This document shows positions 8,110 to 19,000 of a DNA stretch of 64,000 nt, piece after piece. Under the pieces are notes generated by a model. The model ran no database searches, was not told the origin of the DNA, and was given only the letters and a program-made list of their open reading frames with translations. How positions within the stretch are numbered: position 1 is the first letter of the stretch; each line of letters begins with the position of its first letter. This DNA comes from Allobosea sp. Root381 (lineage in GTDB: Bacteria > Pseudomonadota > Alphaproteobacteria > Rhizobiales > Beijerinckiaceae), in NCBI RefSeq assembly GCF_001429395.1, contig NZ_LMJT01000023.1:141631-205630 (forward strand). The letters are read 5' to 3'. The translations under genes were made by a program, and so were the position numbers.

Positions 8110-10215
8110 ATGCATTACGACGAGATCATGACCGAGCTGCCGCGCATCGCCCATTTGCCCTCCACCTGCCCGCATGACTGCCCTTCGGCCTGTTCGCTGG
8201 AGGTCGAGGTCATCGACGGGAGCAGCATCGGCCGCGTCCGCGGCAGCAAGCGCCAGAGCTACACGGATGGCGTGATCTGCGCAAAGGTCGCCCGCTACGC
8301 CGAGCGCATCCACCATCCGGATCGCCTGCTGCATCCGTTGCGGCGCACGGGTGAGAAGGGTTCCGGGACGTTCGAGCGCATCTCCTGGGACGAGGCGCTT
8401 GACGAGATCGGCCGGCGCTTCCTGGCGATCGAGGCCGAGCACGGCGCGGACGCCGTCTGGCCCTATTACTACGCCGGCACGATGGGGCTGGTGATGCGCG
8501 ACGGCATCAACCGCCTGCGCCATGCCAAGCGCTATTCCGGGCAGTATTCGACGATCTGCACCACGACGGCGTGGACGGGCTTCATCGCCGGAACCGGGCG
8601 CCTTGCAGGGCCGGACCCGCGCGAGATGGCGAAGTCCGACTGCATCGTGATCTGGGGCACCAATCCGGTGCATACCCAAGTCAACGTCATGCACCACGCG
8701 ATCAAAGCGCGGAAGACGCGAGGCGCCAAGATCGTCGCGATCGACATCTACCATAATGCGACGCTGGCCCAGGCCGACCTGCCGCTGGTGCTGCGCCCGG
8801 GCACCGATGCCGCGCTCGCCTGCGCCGTGATGCATGTGCTCTTCCGCGACGGCCATGCGGACCGCGCCTATCTGGCCGCGCATACCGACGCGCCGGACGA
8901 GCTGGAGGCGCATCTGCAGAGCCGGACGCCGGAATGGGCGGCGGCCATCACCGGGCTGGAGGCCGCGCAGATCGAGGAATTCGCCGCGCTCGTCGGCACC
9001 CGCAAGAACAGCTTTTTCCGCCTGGGCTACGGCTTCGCACGCCAGCGCAACGGGGCGGTTTCGATGCATGCGGCGCTCTGCGTCCCGACCGTTACGGGCG
9101 CCTGGCAATATGAGGGCGGCGGCGCCTTCCACAGCAACAGCGGCATCTACAAATGGCGCAAGAGCCTGATCGAGGGGCTCGACGTCATGGATCGTTCCGT
9201 GCGCGAACTCGACCAGTCGCAGATCGGCCGGGTGCTGACCGGCGATGCCGAGGCGCTGCGCCAGGGCGGGCCGGTAAGGGCGCTGTTCATCCAGAATACC
9301 AACCCGGTCTCGGTCGCGCCCGAGCAGGAGCTGGTCAAGCAGGGTTTCGCCCGCGAGGACCTCTTCACCGTCGTGCACGAGCAGTTCATGACCGAGACGG
9401 CGAAGATGGCCGACGTCGTGCTGCCCGCCACCCAGTTCATGGAGCACGACGACATCTACCAGGGCGGCGGCCACCAGCACATCATGTGGGGCGGCAAGCT
9501 GATCGAGCCGGCCGGCGAATGCCGCTCGAACCATGACGTCATCTGCGCGCTGGCTCAGCGGCTCGGCGCCGAGCATCGCGGCTTCGCGATGACGCCGCGC
9601 GAGCTCGTCGACTGGACGATGCGGGAAAGCGGGCATGGCAGCCTCGACGATCTCCTCGCCAATGATTTCATCGACGTGCAGCCGGATTTTCGCACGGCGC
9701 ATTACCTTGACGGTTTCGGTTATCGCGACCGCAAGTTCCGCTTCAAGCCGGACTGGCCGAAGGTTCCGAACGCCAATGCCGGGCGCGTCGGCCCCTGGCA
9801 GGAGATGCCGGCGCTGCCCGATTATTGGGACGTGCTCGACAATGTCGACGACGAACACCCGTTCCGGCTGGCGACGAGCCCGGCCCGCAGTTTCCTGAAC
9901 TCGACCTTCACCGAGACGCCGGGCTCGGTGAAGAAGGAGCGCGGCCCGACGCTGATGCTTCACCCGGGCGATGCGGAGCGCCTCGGCGTCGCTGCGGGCG
10001 ACGAGGTCGTGGTCGGCAACCGGCGCGGCAGCGTCCATCTCGAGGCTGTGCTGTTCGATGGCCTCGTGCGAGGCGTGGTCATCGCCGAATCGATCTGGCC
10101 GAACGCCGCCCACAAGCATGGCCGCGGCATCAACACCCTGACCGGAGCGGACGCGCCCGCACCCTTCGGCGGTGCCGCCTTCCACGACAACAAAGTCTGG
10201 ATCAGGAAGGCGTGA
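8110..10215 (+). CDS. Molybdopterin-dependent oxidoreductase (DMSO reductase family), orphan catalytic subunit
   Basis: Mo-bis-MGD enzyme of 701 residues; substrate not determinable. An N-terminal 4Fe-4S motif is visible as Cys20-Cys24-Cys28 (CPHDCPSAC) with Cys57 in GVICAK. The cofactor domains follow: WPYYYAGTMG, IWGTNPVHTQ, NTNPVSVAPE, and a C-terminal MGD-binding barrel (ATSPARSFLNSTF, HPGDAERLGVAAGDEVVVGN). No Tat signal is present, so it is probably cytoplasmic. No electron-transfer or chaperone subunit is next to it, so its redox partner is unknown. An ATG at 8128 is an alternative start; neither candidate has a clear ribosome site. Confidence 0.9.
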   Translation: MHYDEIMTELPRIAHLPSTCPHDCPSACSLEVEVIDGSSIGRVRGSKRQSYTDGVICAKVARYAERIHHPDRLLHPLRRTGEKGSGTFERISWDEALDEIGRRFLAIEAEHGADAVWPYYYAGTMGLVMRDGINRLRHAKRYSGQYSTICTTTAWTGFIAGTGRLAGPDPREMAKSDCIVIWGTNPVHTQVNVMHHAIKARKTRGAKIVAIDIYHNATLAQADLPLVLRPGTDAALACAVMHVLFRDGHADRAYLAAHTDAPDELEAHLQSRTPEWAAAITGLEAAQIEEFAALVGTRKNSFFRLGYGFARQRNGAVSMHAALCVPTVTGAWQYEGGGAFHSNSGIYKWRKSLIEGLDVMDRSVRELDQSQIGRVLTGDAEALRQGGPVRALFIQNTNPVSVAPEQELVKQGFAREDLFTVVHEQFMTETAKMADVVLPATQFMEHDDIYQGGGHQHIMWGGKLIEPAGECRSNHDVICALAQRLGAEHRGFAMTPRELVDWTMRESGHGSLDDLLANDFIDVQPDFRTAHYLDGFGYRDRKFRFKPDWPKVPNANAGRVGPWQEMPALPDYWDVLDNVDDEHPFRLATSPARSFLNSTFTETPGSVKKERGPTLMLHPGDAERLGVAAGDEVVVGNRRGSVHLEAVLFDGLVRGVVIAESIWPNAAHKHGRGINTLTGADAPAPFGGAAFHDNKVWIRKA

Positions 10216-10310
10216 TCGCCCGATGGCTTGACCTTTGCACGGGGCTATGGCCTTCCCAAGCGGGAGCGCGCCCTGCGCTTAAAGGCGATCCTTCGAGGAC
10301 TGGCAGGACA

Positions 10311-10673
10311 ATGATGATGCGGCGGATTGGTGCGGTTGTTCTGGCCGGCGGATTGTCGGTCCTGGCCATGGTGTCGGCCCATGCCGCGAGCGGAGGCAGC
10401 GCCCTGCCGCCGCCCGATCCGACCGCAAAGAACCTGACGCCCTACATGATCCAGCTGCGCGCCTTCGACGCCTGCCTGGTGACGCAGGCGCGCCTTCTGG
10501 GCACCACGCGTGAAGCTGTCCACACCCCGTGCAGCTGCTACGCCAAGGGCACGGTCAACGCGATGACCAAGGACGAGATCCAGGCCTTCCGCGACACCGG
10601 CTATTTCAATGATTCGGCGCGCGAGAAGGGCCTCGGCTTCATCGACCGCTGCAAGCTCAAGCGGCCGATCTGA
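10311..10673 (+). CDS. Small secreted protein with four cysteines, unknown function
   Basis: I do not recognise a family. The 120-residue product starts at the first of three ATGs (MMMRRIGAVVLAGG), with AGGAC upstream and a signal peptide likely cleaved after SAHAAS. The mature part has four Cys (ACLVTQ, PCSCY, DRCKL), suggesting two disulfides or a metal site, with an alpha-helical stretch between. It lies 95 bases after the molybdopterin enzyme on the same strand. Its 3' end overlaps the convergent GST-like gene by 17 bases. Confidence 0.7.
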   Translation: MMMRRIGAVVLAGGLSVLAMVSAHAASGGSALPPPDPTAKNLTPYMIQLRAFDACLVTQARLLGTTREAVHTPCSCYAKGTVNAMTKDEIQAFRDTGYFNDSAREKGLGFIDRCKLKRPI

Positions 10674-11379
10674 CGGCTCCGGCCTCAGGGAAGAAGCGTT
10701 CCCGCATCCGCGCCGCATAGGCGACGAGGGCGGGGCGCTTTTCGATCTCCCCGCGTAGCGGCGAGGCGAAGAGCGGGCAAAGCCCGGCGATCATGAAGGC
10801 GCCCAGCGCCGCATCGCCGCCTGCCGGCTCGTCGCCGCCGAGATAGGTCCGCGTGCCGAGGATGCCGCTGGCGGCGTCGAGCGCGCGCCCGGCGAGTATC
10901 AGCATCTCCGCTCGGCTGTGCCGGCCGATGCCGTGGGCATGCATGTTCCGGCGGACGTGCCGCCGCACCATGGCGCCGACGAGCGGCCGAAGCGGCGCCG
11001 GCACTGCCTTGAAGAAATGCGCCGGGCCTCGCGCGAAGTTCGCGTCGTCGAGCCAGCGTTCATCGACGACGATCCAGTAAAGCTGCTCCTCCAGCATCTT
11101 CTCGAGCGCCCAGAGCGCGCCGCGCCGCTCGTCGTCGAGCCCCCTGTCGAAATCGATGCCGTGGCGGCTTTCGAGATGGAAGCGGATGAAGCTCGAATCG
11201 GCGACCGTGACGCCGTCGTCGACGATCAGCGGCAGCTTGCGCTTGGGCGCGCGCCTGAGGTTACCCGCCTTGCGCTGGAAGGGCAGGCCGGAGAGCTGCA
11301 GCAGGATGTCGGCCTTGAGGCAGAATGGGCTCGGGTCAGGCAGGCCGAAGGCGGGGCCGAAACCGTAAAGCGTGATCAT
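10657..11379 (-). CDS. Glutathione S-transferase-like protein
   Basis: A 240-residue protein with an N-terminal thioredoxin-like GST fold (MITLYGFGPAFGLPDPSPFCLKADI and RAPKRKLPLIVDDG with the cis-Pro) and a helical C-domain (GTRTYLGGDEPAGGDAALGAFM). The N-terminal pattern resembles the metaxin/FAXC-like GST group rather than classical transferases; substrate unknown. GGGAGG lies five bases before the ATG. It is divergent from a WYL-type regulator with 115 bases between them, a common arrangement for a regulator and its target. Its 3' end overlaps the small secreted-protein gene. Confidence 0.85.
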   Translation of the reverse strand: MITLYGFGPAFGLPDPSPFCLKADILLQLSGLPFQRKAGNLRRAPKRKLPLIVDDGVTVADSSFIRFHLESRHGIDFDRGLDDERRGALWALEKMLEEQLYWIVVDERWLDDANFARGPAHFFKAVPAPLRPLVGAMVRRHVRRNMHAHGIGRHSRAEMLILAGRALDAASGILGTRTYLGGDEPAGGDAALGAFMIAGLCPLFASPLRGEIEKRPALVAYAARMRERFFPEAGAVRSAA

Positions 11380-11415
11380 GCGAACCTCCCGCTACGTCAG
11401 TGGATGGCCATCCTA

Positions 11416-11442
11416 CTGACACGATCCTGACAAAACCTGACA
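11416..11442. promoter_or_regulatory. Three CTGACA repeats in helical phase (candidate operator)
   Basis: CTGACA occurs at 11416-11421, 11427-11432 and 11437-11442, with start-to-start spacing of 11 and 10 bases, so all three lie on one face of the helix. They sit in the 115-base gap between the divergent GST-like and WYL-regulator genes. This is a candidate binding site for that regulator; the assignment is inferred from position only. Confidence 0.45.
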
Positions 11443-11494
11443 GCACGGCTAGAACATTCTGCGTACGGAAACGCCACTGGAGAGGACAGTCGCC

Positions 11495-12283
11495 ATGCAG
11501 CGCGCCGAACGATTGCTCGACATGATCCAGAGCCTGCGGCGTCGGCGCCGGCCGGTCACGGCAGAGACGTTGGCCGCCGAGCTCGACGTTTCCGTCCGCA
11601 CCGTCTACCGCGACATCGCGACGCTCGTCAGGCAGGGCGTGCCGGTGCGCGGCGAGGCCGGTATAGGCTATGTGCTGGACGCCGGCTTCGACCTGCCGCC
11701 GCTGATGCTGTCGCCAGACGAGATCGAGGCCGTGCTGGTCGGCATGCGCTGGCTCGGCGAGCGCGCCGATCCCGTTCTCGCCAGGGCGGCCGAGGATGTC
11801 GTCAGCAAGGTGGCGGCGGTGCTGCCGGCGCATCTGCGGCCGATCCTTCTCGACGGCGCCCTGTTCGCGCCGGCGTATGGTCGCGACGTTCCGGTCGATC
11901 AGGTCGATGTTGCCGCTGTGCGCGCCGCCATCCGCCAGGGGCGCAAGCTCGAGGTGCGCTACCGCGACGAGACCGGCCAGGACACGCAGCGCATGATCTG
12001 GCCGATCGGCATGACGTTCTACGAGCGGGTCCGCATCGTCATCGCCTGGTGCGAGCTGCGTCAGGCCTTCCGCCATTTCCGCACCGACCGCATCACCGAC
12101 CTCGTCGCGCGCGACGAGCGTTACCCGGCGAGGCGGGCCGATCTCTTCCGGCGCTGGCAGAAGGAAGACGAAGAGCGCTGCCGGCAGGAGAGCGAGCGGA
12201 GGGACGAGACTCAGCGCCTAGTGACGGCGCCGTCGATCAGCGCGACGCGCCCGGCTGCGACCTCGGCTAGCGCGCGCGGATAG
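11495..12283 (+). CDS. YafY-type transcriptional regulator (HTH_11 plus WYL)
   Basis: DNA-binding regulator of 262 residues. The N-terminal winged helix (RAERLLDMIQSLRRRRR, then ETLAAELDVSVRTVYRDIATL, residues 5-52) is DeoR-like. The WYL domain occupies about 135-220 (VRAAIRQGRKLEVRYRDETG, WPIGMTFYERVRIVIAW). WYL domains sense small ligands or nucleic acid; the ligand here is unknown. GAGGA precedes the ATG. The last ~25 codons form a low-complexity tail overlapping the convergent purN 3' end by 73 bases. It likely controls the divergent GST-like gene. Confidence 0.88.
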   Translation: MQRAERLLDMIQSLRRRRRPVTAETLAAELDVSVRTVYRDIATLVRQGVPVRGEAGIGYVLDAGFDLPPLMLSPDEIEAVLVGMRWLGERADPVLARAAEDVVSKVAAVLPAHLRPILLDGALFAPAYGRDVPVDQVDVAAVRAAIRQGRKLEVRYRDETGQDTQRMIWPIGMTFYERVRIVIAWCELRQAFRHFRTDRITDLVARDERYPARRADLFRRWQKEDEERCRQESERRDETQRLVTAPSISATRPAATSASARG

Positions 12284-12830
12284 AGCAGGTGCTCCTGCAC
12301 GAGGACGCGCGCGGCCAGCGCGTCCTCGTCGTCGCCCGGCAGCACTGGCACTTTCGCTTGCATGATCACCGGCCCGGCATCGAGCTCGGGCACGACGAAA
12401 TGCACGCTGCAGCCATGCTCGGCGACGCCGGCCTCTAGCGCTTGGCGATGGGTATGCGTGCCCTTGAACAGCGGCAGCAGCGAGGGATGGATATTGATCA
12501 GCCGGCCTTCCCAGCGCCGCACGAACCACGGCGTCATGATCCGCATGAAGCCGGCCAGCACCACGAGATCGATCTGGTTGACGCGCAGGACCTCGTCCAT
12601 GGCTCGCTCGAAGGCCTCGCGATCCTTGTTGAAGGCGCGGTGAGCGACCGTCGCGGTCGCGATGCCGAAGGCGGCAGCACGCTCGAGCCCGCCGGCACCC
12701 GGCACGTTCGAGAGCACCAGGGCGATCTCCGCGGGATAGCCTTCGGCCCGCGCCGCCTCGACCAGCGAGACCATGTTGGAGCCGCGGCCCGAGATCAGGA
12801 TCCCGACGCGCGGGCGCGATTTGGGCGCCG

Positions 12831-12834
<4 letters not shown>
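12211..12834 (-). CDS. purN: Phosphoribosylglycinamide formyltransferase
   Basis: Third step of purine synthesis: transfers a formyl group from 10-formyl-THF to GAR. The 207 residues are full length. Visible are the N-terminal phosphate loop ([11 protein letters not shown]), the active-site segment [15 protein letters not shown] with catalytic Asn-His, and the Asp of [11 protein letters not shown]. The start is GTG at 12834, whose first bases overlap the purM stop as GTGA, so it is translationally coupled to purM. The 3' end overlaps the convergent WYL regulator by 73 bases. Confidence 0.96.
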
Positions 12835-13904
<1,070 letters not shown>

Positions 13905-14048
13905 CTGGTTTTCGCCTTCAGTTCCGTTCGCGCGAGCGATAGGGAAGCAGGCGTCGCCTTGCAAGATATCTTGGCGGCTGCGCCCGGGAAAGCGTCGGAA
14001 AACCGCCTGTGATGCGTCCCGGAAGGGCTTTAAGATATCCGCCGGCCT

Positions 14049-14087
14049 TCATCCCGAGGAGCCGCGTAGCGGCGTCTCGAAGGATGA
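14049..14087. repeat. REP-like palindrome
   Basis: An imperfect palindrome whose outer arms are TCATCC and GGATGA, with an inner CCGC-GTAG-CGGC hairpin. It lies 14 bases downstream of the M23 peptidase stop and upstream of purM. This is a widespread type of intergenic repeat in Rhizobiales. Confidence 0.7.
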
Positions 14088-14101
14088 GGGCTCCAAGGGG
14101 C

Positions 14102-15409
14102 TCAGTTCACCGCGGCAAGCTTGCCGCCGGCGCGCAGGAAGCGGGTCGGATCGATCGGCTCGTCGTTGATCCGGGTCTCGTAATGGAGATGCGGACCGGT
14201 CGAGCGGCCGGTGCTGCCGACGCGGCCGATCACGGTCCCGGTCGTCACCGTCTGGCCGTTCGAGGCCAGGATCGCCGACATATGCGCGTAGCGCGTGGTG
14301 ATGCCGTTGGCATGTTCGATCTCGACCATGTTGCCGTAGCCGCCCGAATACTCCGCGGTGATCACCTTGCCAGGAGCGGTGGCACGGATCGGCGAGCCGG
14401 TCTCTGCGCGGAAATCGACGCCGGTATGCATTGCCGGGCCGCGGGTGAAGGGGTCGACGCGATAGCCGTAGTTCGAGCTGAAATCGACGTCTCCCGACAT
14501 CGGCTTGGCGAGCGGCAGCTGCTCGGCGACGCCGCGCAATTTGAGAACCGCGGCGATGCGCGGCTGGAGCGCGCTCAGAGTCGCCTCGAAGGGGCCGGCG
14601 GAAGCATCGATCTTGAAGGGAACGAAGGGGCCGCCGACCCCTTTGGCGATGCCGCTCTGGGCGGCGAGGCGGTCTGGATCGAGGCCGGTCTCGGAGAGCG
14701 CACCACGCAGGCGCTTTTGCGATTCGGCGAGCGTCTCGTCCATTTCCTTCAGCAAAGCGAGCTGGGCGCTGGAGGACTTGTCGATGGCCTTGTCGAGACG
14801 GGTGAGGGCTGAATCGACACGCTTCGCCGGCGGCTTGATCTCGACCTCGCCCGACTGCCAGGGCGTATTGCTGTTTGCGTTGGCGCCGCGCAGCACCGGC
14901 GAATCCGGGCTGGGGGTCGGCTTGGTCGGCATGATCGGCGCGAAGCTGGTGACGCCGGAGGCGCGGATCGCCTCTTCCGGCTTGATGGCGCGTGGGCGCA
15001 GCGGCGGCTTCGGGACGGTAGCAAGGCCGCCAGCCTGCAGCGTGTCCGCCAGCGCCGTGACCAGGGATTGCCGCGATTCGAGCTCCGCCTGCCGCATCGC
15101 CAGCTCGTCGACCCTTGCCTCGACGCCGTCCTGGTCGAGCAGGGCGCGGCTGGCGAGGCGGTCGACATCGGCGCGCAGCGACGCGATGCGATCCTCATAG
15201 GCGTATTGGCGGGAGGTCTCGCGAGCGATCAGGCGGGCCGCGAGGTCGTCCTTGCTCAGGACGTACCAGCCCGCCGCGCCGCTGCCCGCCGTCGTCAGGG
15301 CGAGCCAGGCCAGGCCGGCCAGAAGAGTCGAGCGGCGAACCGTATAGGTTTTGTGCGTGATGAGCCCGGAAACGGGGAGGGCTGGACCAGTCGAGGCTGA
15401 GTGAGTCAT
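14102..15409 (-). CDS. M23 (LytM-type) peptidoglycan endopeptidase, membrane anchored
   Basis: Predicted zinc metalloendopeptidase cutting peptidoglycan cross-links, or an amidase activator if inactive. The 435 residues show one N-terminal membrane anchor (about 28-52), a coiled-coil region (about 60-120 and 205-240), and a C-terminal LytM domain. Zinc-site residues are present: His328 and Asp332 in MHTGVDF, and His407/His409 in GPHLHYE, so it looks catalytically competent. It resembles the alphaproteobacterial cell-shape/division M23 proteins. It is transcribed alone, towards purM. Confidence 0.92.
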   Translation of the reverse strand: MTHSASTGPALPVSGLITHKTYTVRRSTLLAGLAWLALTTAGSGAAGWYVLSKDDLAARLIARETSRQYAYEDRIASLRADVDRLASRALLDQDGVEARVDELAMRQAELESRQSLVTALADTLQAGGLATVPKPPLRPRAIKPEEAIRASGVTSFAPIMPTKPTPSPDSPVLRGANANSNTPWQSGEVEIKPPAKRVDSALTRLDKAIDKSSSAQLALLKEMDETLAESQKRLRGALSETGLDPDRLAAQSGIAKGVGGPFVPFKIDASAGPFEATLSALQPRIAAVLKLRGVAEQLPLAKPMSGDVDFSSNYGYRVDPFTRGPAMHTGVDFRAETGSPIRATAPGKVITAEYSGGYGNMVEIEHANGITTRYAHMSAILASNGQTVTTGTVIGRVGSTGRSTGPHLHYETRINDEPIDPTRFLRAGGKLAAVN

Positions 15410-15492
15410 GGACGCAAGGCCGGAGTTACGCTGCCGATCCTGCCATTAGGCGCCGTTAAGGTTAATCTTTCGCAAAACAGGAGCGAGTGCCG

Positions 15493-15957
15493 TCAGAGCG
15501 CCTGCGCCGCCGCCAGCACCTCCTCGGCATGGCCGGCGACCTTGACCTTGCGCCAGATGCGCACGATCCGCCCGTCGCGGTCGATCAGGAAGGTGGTGCG
15601 CTCGACGCCCATATAGGTGCGGCCATACATGCTCTTCTCGACCCAGACGCCATAGGCCTGCAGCGTTTCCTGCCTATCGTCCGCGAGCAGCGGCAGCTCG
15701 AGCTCGTGCTTGGCTTTGAACTTGTCGTGCCGCTTCGCCGGATCGGGCGAGATGCCGAGCAGGGCGGTGTCCGCGGCGGCGAATTCCTGTCGCAGGCCGT
15801 TGAAGGCGATCGCCTCCTGCGTGCAGCCCGGCGTGTCGTCCTTGGGGTAGGCGAAGAGCACGAGCTTGCGGCCCTTGAACTCGGCCAGCGACAACATGCC
15901 GCCGCCGTCGCGCCCAAGCGAAAAGCCGGGAGCCTGATCGCCTTCCTGCAAAGCCAT
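15493..15957 (-). CDS. bcp: Peroxiredoxin, BCP/PrxQ family, single cysteine
   Basis: Thiol peroxidase reducing hydroperoxides. The 154 residues carry the peroxidatic Cys in PKDDTPGCTQEA (about residue 45). The usual PrxQ resolving Cys five residues later is absent (GCTQEAIAF), and this is the only Cys in the protein. It must therefore be recycled as a 1-Cys enzyme by an external thiol such as glutathione or glutaredoxin. GGAAGG precedes the ATG. It is divergent from the large AsmA-like gene and lies just upstream of the M23 peptidase gene on the same strand. Confidence 0.94.
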   Translation of the reverse strand: MALQEGDQAPGFSLGRDGGGMLSLAEFKGRKLVLFAYPKDDTPGCTQEAIAFNGLRQEFAAADTALLGISPDPAKRHDKFKAKHELELPLLADDRQETLQAYGVWVEKSMYGRTYMGVERTTFLIDRDGRIVRIWRKVKVAGHAEEVLAAAQAL

Positions 15958-16015
15958 TGATTCGCCTTCCTTTCGTCGCGTTCACCCTGCATGGGCCAGC
16001 TCGGTTTCGCAGGCT

Positions 16016-19000
16016 ATGCTAGAATGCGGCACGCGGCTGGCGAAAGCCGCGGCTTGCCGAATCGGTCAGCCTGGCGGCATCGACGTTTCATCATATACGG
16101 CGGGGCTGCGGCAATGGCCGCTTCCCGGCGTCATCCGCCTCGCAACGGACGTTCGCCTCGAGAGGATCGACAAGGCCTTGCTGGAGCAGGACGCGAACAG
16201 GCCTGACGCCGCTTCCACTGCGGCCGCGACGCCCGTCCGGGCGGATTGCGACGTGGCCGCGGTCACGCGCCGGGCCAAGGCCGGCCTCGTCACCATCGCC
16301 GTTGCCGTGGTCGTCGCCCTGATCACGCTGGCGGGCTCGGCCGCGATGCTGCTGGTCACCGGCATGGTGCCGCTGTCCGGGCTCGAGGGCCGCATCGCCG
16401 ACGCGATCGAGGAGCGCCTCGGGCAGGACTGGAGCGTCGAGGCCGCCGCCGCCGAGCTCGGCCGCATCGACGGTCATGCGCAGCTGCGCGTGCGGCAGGT
16501 CGCCTTCCGGCACAAGAGCGGGGCCGCCATCCGCGCTCCGGAGGCGATTCTCGGTTATGAGCCGATGGCGCTGCTGCGCGGCGAGATTCGGCTGACCTCG
16601 GTCGATCTGCGCGGCGTCAATGTGCGCCTCGGCGTCAACAAGGACGGCGCCCTGATCGTCAATGCCGATTCCGCCCCGGTCGAAGCGGTATCGCCGCCGG
16701 TACTGCCGGATACGGCCCAGTGGAACGCCTTCACAGGCGTCATGGCGGCCGTCTCGATCCTCGGCCAGGGCGACGGCCTGCTCGGCGCGCTCGAGACCGC
16801 CGGCATGCACGGCGCCCGCCTCACCCTGGTCGATCCGGACGGCCGCCAGAAGGCCGGCTTCGAGGATGTCGAGATCCGGCTTGCCCGTGGCGGCGACCGG
16901 GGCACGCGGCTTACGGTGAAAGGGCGTACCGGCCAGCGCTGGAAGGAATTCGCCATCGACCTCAAGAACGATCCCGACGGCACCCGGCGTGCGGAGATCG
17001 ATATCGTCAGGTTCGAGCCGGCCGAGGTGCTCGCGTTGGCCATGGGCACGGGCGGTATCGCCGTCGAGCGGCTGCCGGTGCGCGGCAGGGCCAGCCTGAG
17101 CCAGTCTCCGGACGGCCAGAAGGCGATCTCGGCCCGGATCGAGGTGCTACCCGGGACCGTGCGCTTCCCCGACGGCCCGATGCCGCCGCTGACCGTCGAG
17201 GCCGGGCATGTCGAGCTCGCGAGCAGTGGCGATCTCTCGACCATCGAGATCAAATCGGTCGCGCTAGATGCCGGCGCGACGCAGCTCGCGGGTACTGGCA
17301 GCGTGCAGGCCGAGGACGGCGCCTGGCGCAGCCGTTTCCAGCTCACCGGCCAGCTCGCCGGGGTGGACTCCGATCCGCCGGTGCCGGTCGATGCGATCAG
17401 GGGTGATCTGCGTATCGACCCGCGCACCAGCGAGGTCCGGATCGACGCCCTGTCGGTGCAGGGGCCGAGCATCCAGGCCGAAGGCAGCGGCCTCATCCAG
17501 CAGGTCGGCGGCTCCCCCTTGCAGCGCTTCTCGATCCTGGCGACCGATTCCGATCCGCGGGCGGCGCTGGCGGTCTGGCCTCGCTGGACCTCGCCGGACG
17601 TGCACGGCACGCTCTCGCGCCAACTTCTCTCCGGCCATGTCGCCTCGCTGCGCGTCGACATGGACCTGCCGCCAGAGGATCATGCCCGGCTGCTGAAGGG
17701 CGCCGGCATCCCCGACAATGCGCTCTCGGTCGTCATCGATGCCTCTCAGGTGCGCTTCCAGCCGGGTCCCGGGCTGCCGCCGCTGGTCAACGCCACCGTC
17801 ACCGGCAGGACGACGGGGCGCAGCGTCAGGCTCGCCATCCCGCAGGCCACTGCCGAACTCGGGGACGGCAGGCAGCTGCAGGTCAGCGAGGGCAGCTTCG
17901 AGATCGCCGAGACCTGGGGCAAGCGCACGCCGGCGCGCGCTGCCTTCCGTTCGAGCGGCTCGATGGAAGCTCTCGCCGCCCTGTTCGCCTTCCCGGCCCT
18001 GAAGGAGTTCGCGCCAGCTTCCCTAGATCCGACCGGGCTGCGCGGCACAAGCGACCTGAAGAGCGTCGTCGATCTCGCTCTGGTCGATGATCCGCGGCCC
18101 GGCGAGATCACCGTCGCCAGCAGCGGAACGCTTTCCGGCGTCGGCTCCGACACGCTGCTCGGCACCGAGAAGCTCGACGGTGGCAACCTGACGGTCAATT
18201 TCGACCGCAACGGCCTGCTCGTCCGTGGCGAGGCGCGCGTCGGCGGCGACAAGGCGCAGGTCGAGATCAAGCAGGATGCGCGTGGCAAGGGGGAGGCGAC
18301 CTTATCGCTGACTCTCGACAATGCGGCGCGTCAGAAGCGTGGGCTCGGGCCGGAAGCCGGCATTAGCGGCCCCGTTCAGGTCAGGGTCGTCAAGGCGCTC
18401 GGTCGCGGCGTGGACGCTCCGCCTCGTGTCGAGGGCGATCTGACAAAGGCGGCGCTCGATGGCGCCATTCCCGGGCTCAGCAAGCCGGCGGGGCGGGCGG
18501 CGAAGCTCAGCTTCAGCTATGTCGCCGATCCGGAAGGGCCTAATCTCGAAGACTTCCTGTTCGAATCCAATCCCATGCTGATCCGCGGCACGGTCGAGCT
18601 CAACCGGCAGAACGGCTTCGAGAGCGCGAGCCTGTCGCAACTGCGTCTCTCCGCCGGCGACAACCTCAAGGTCGAGGCCACGCGCGACGGCAGCGTCACC
18701 AAGCTGGTCGTCCGCGGCGCGGTCGCCGATGTCAGGCCCTTCATCCGGGACCTCCAGTCCGCATCGGGCCCACCGGCGCGGGGCGACAAGCAGGCCGGAC
18801 GGGGCGGCGACGTGGATGTCGATCTCGATGTGCCGATCCTGACCGGCTTCAACAACGAGGCGATCACCAACGCCACGCTCAAGCTCTCCAAGCGCGGCGG
18901 TGATCTGCGCAGTATCGCCTTCCAGGGGCGCATCGGGCGGGCGGACGTGACGGCGAAGCAGGCGAGGCAGGGCGACGGCGGCGGACCGATCATCGTCCAG

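Noticed and set aside
13905-14101. Purine riboswitch before purM
   Set aside because: No conserved purine-aptamer core was found; the gap holds a REP-like palindrome.
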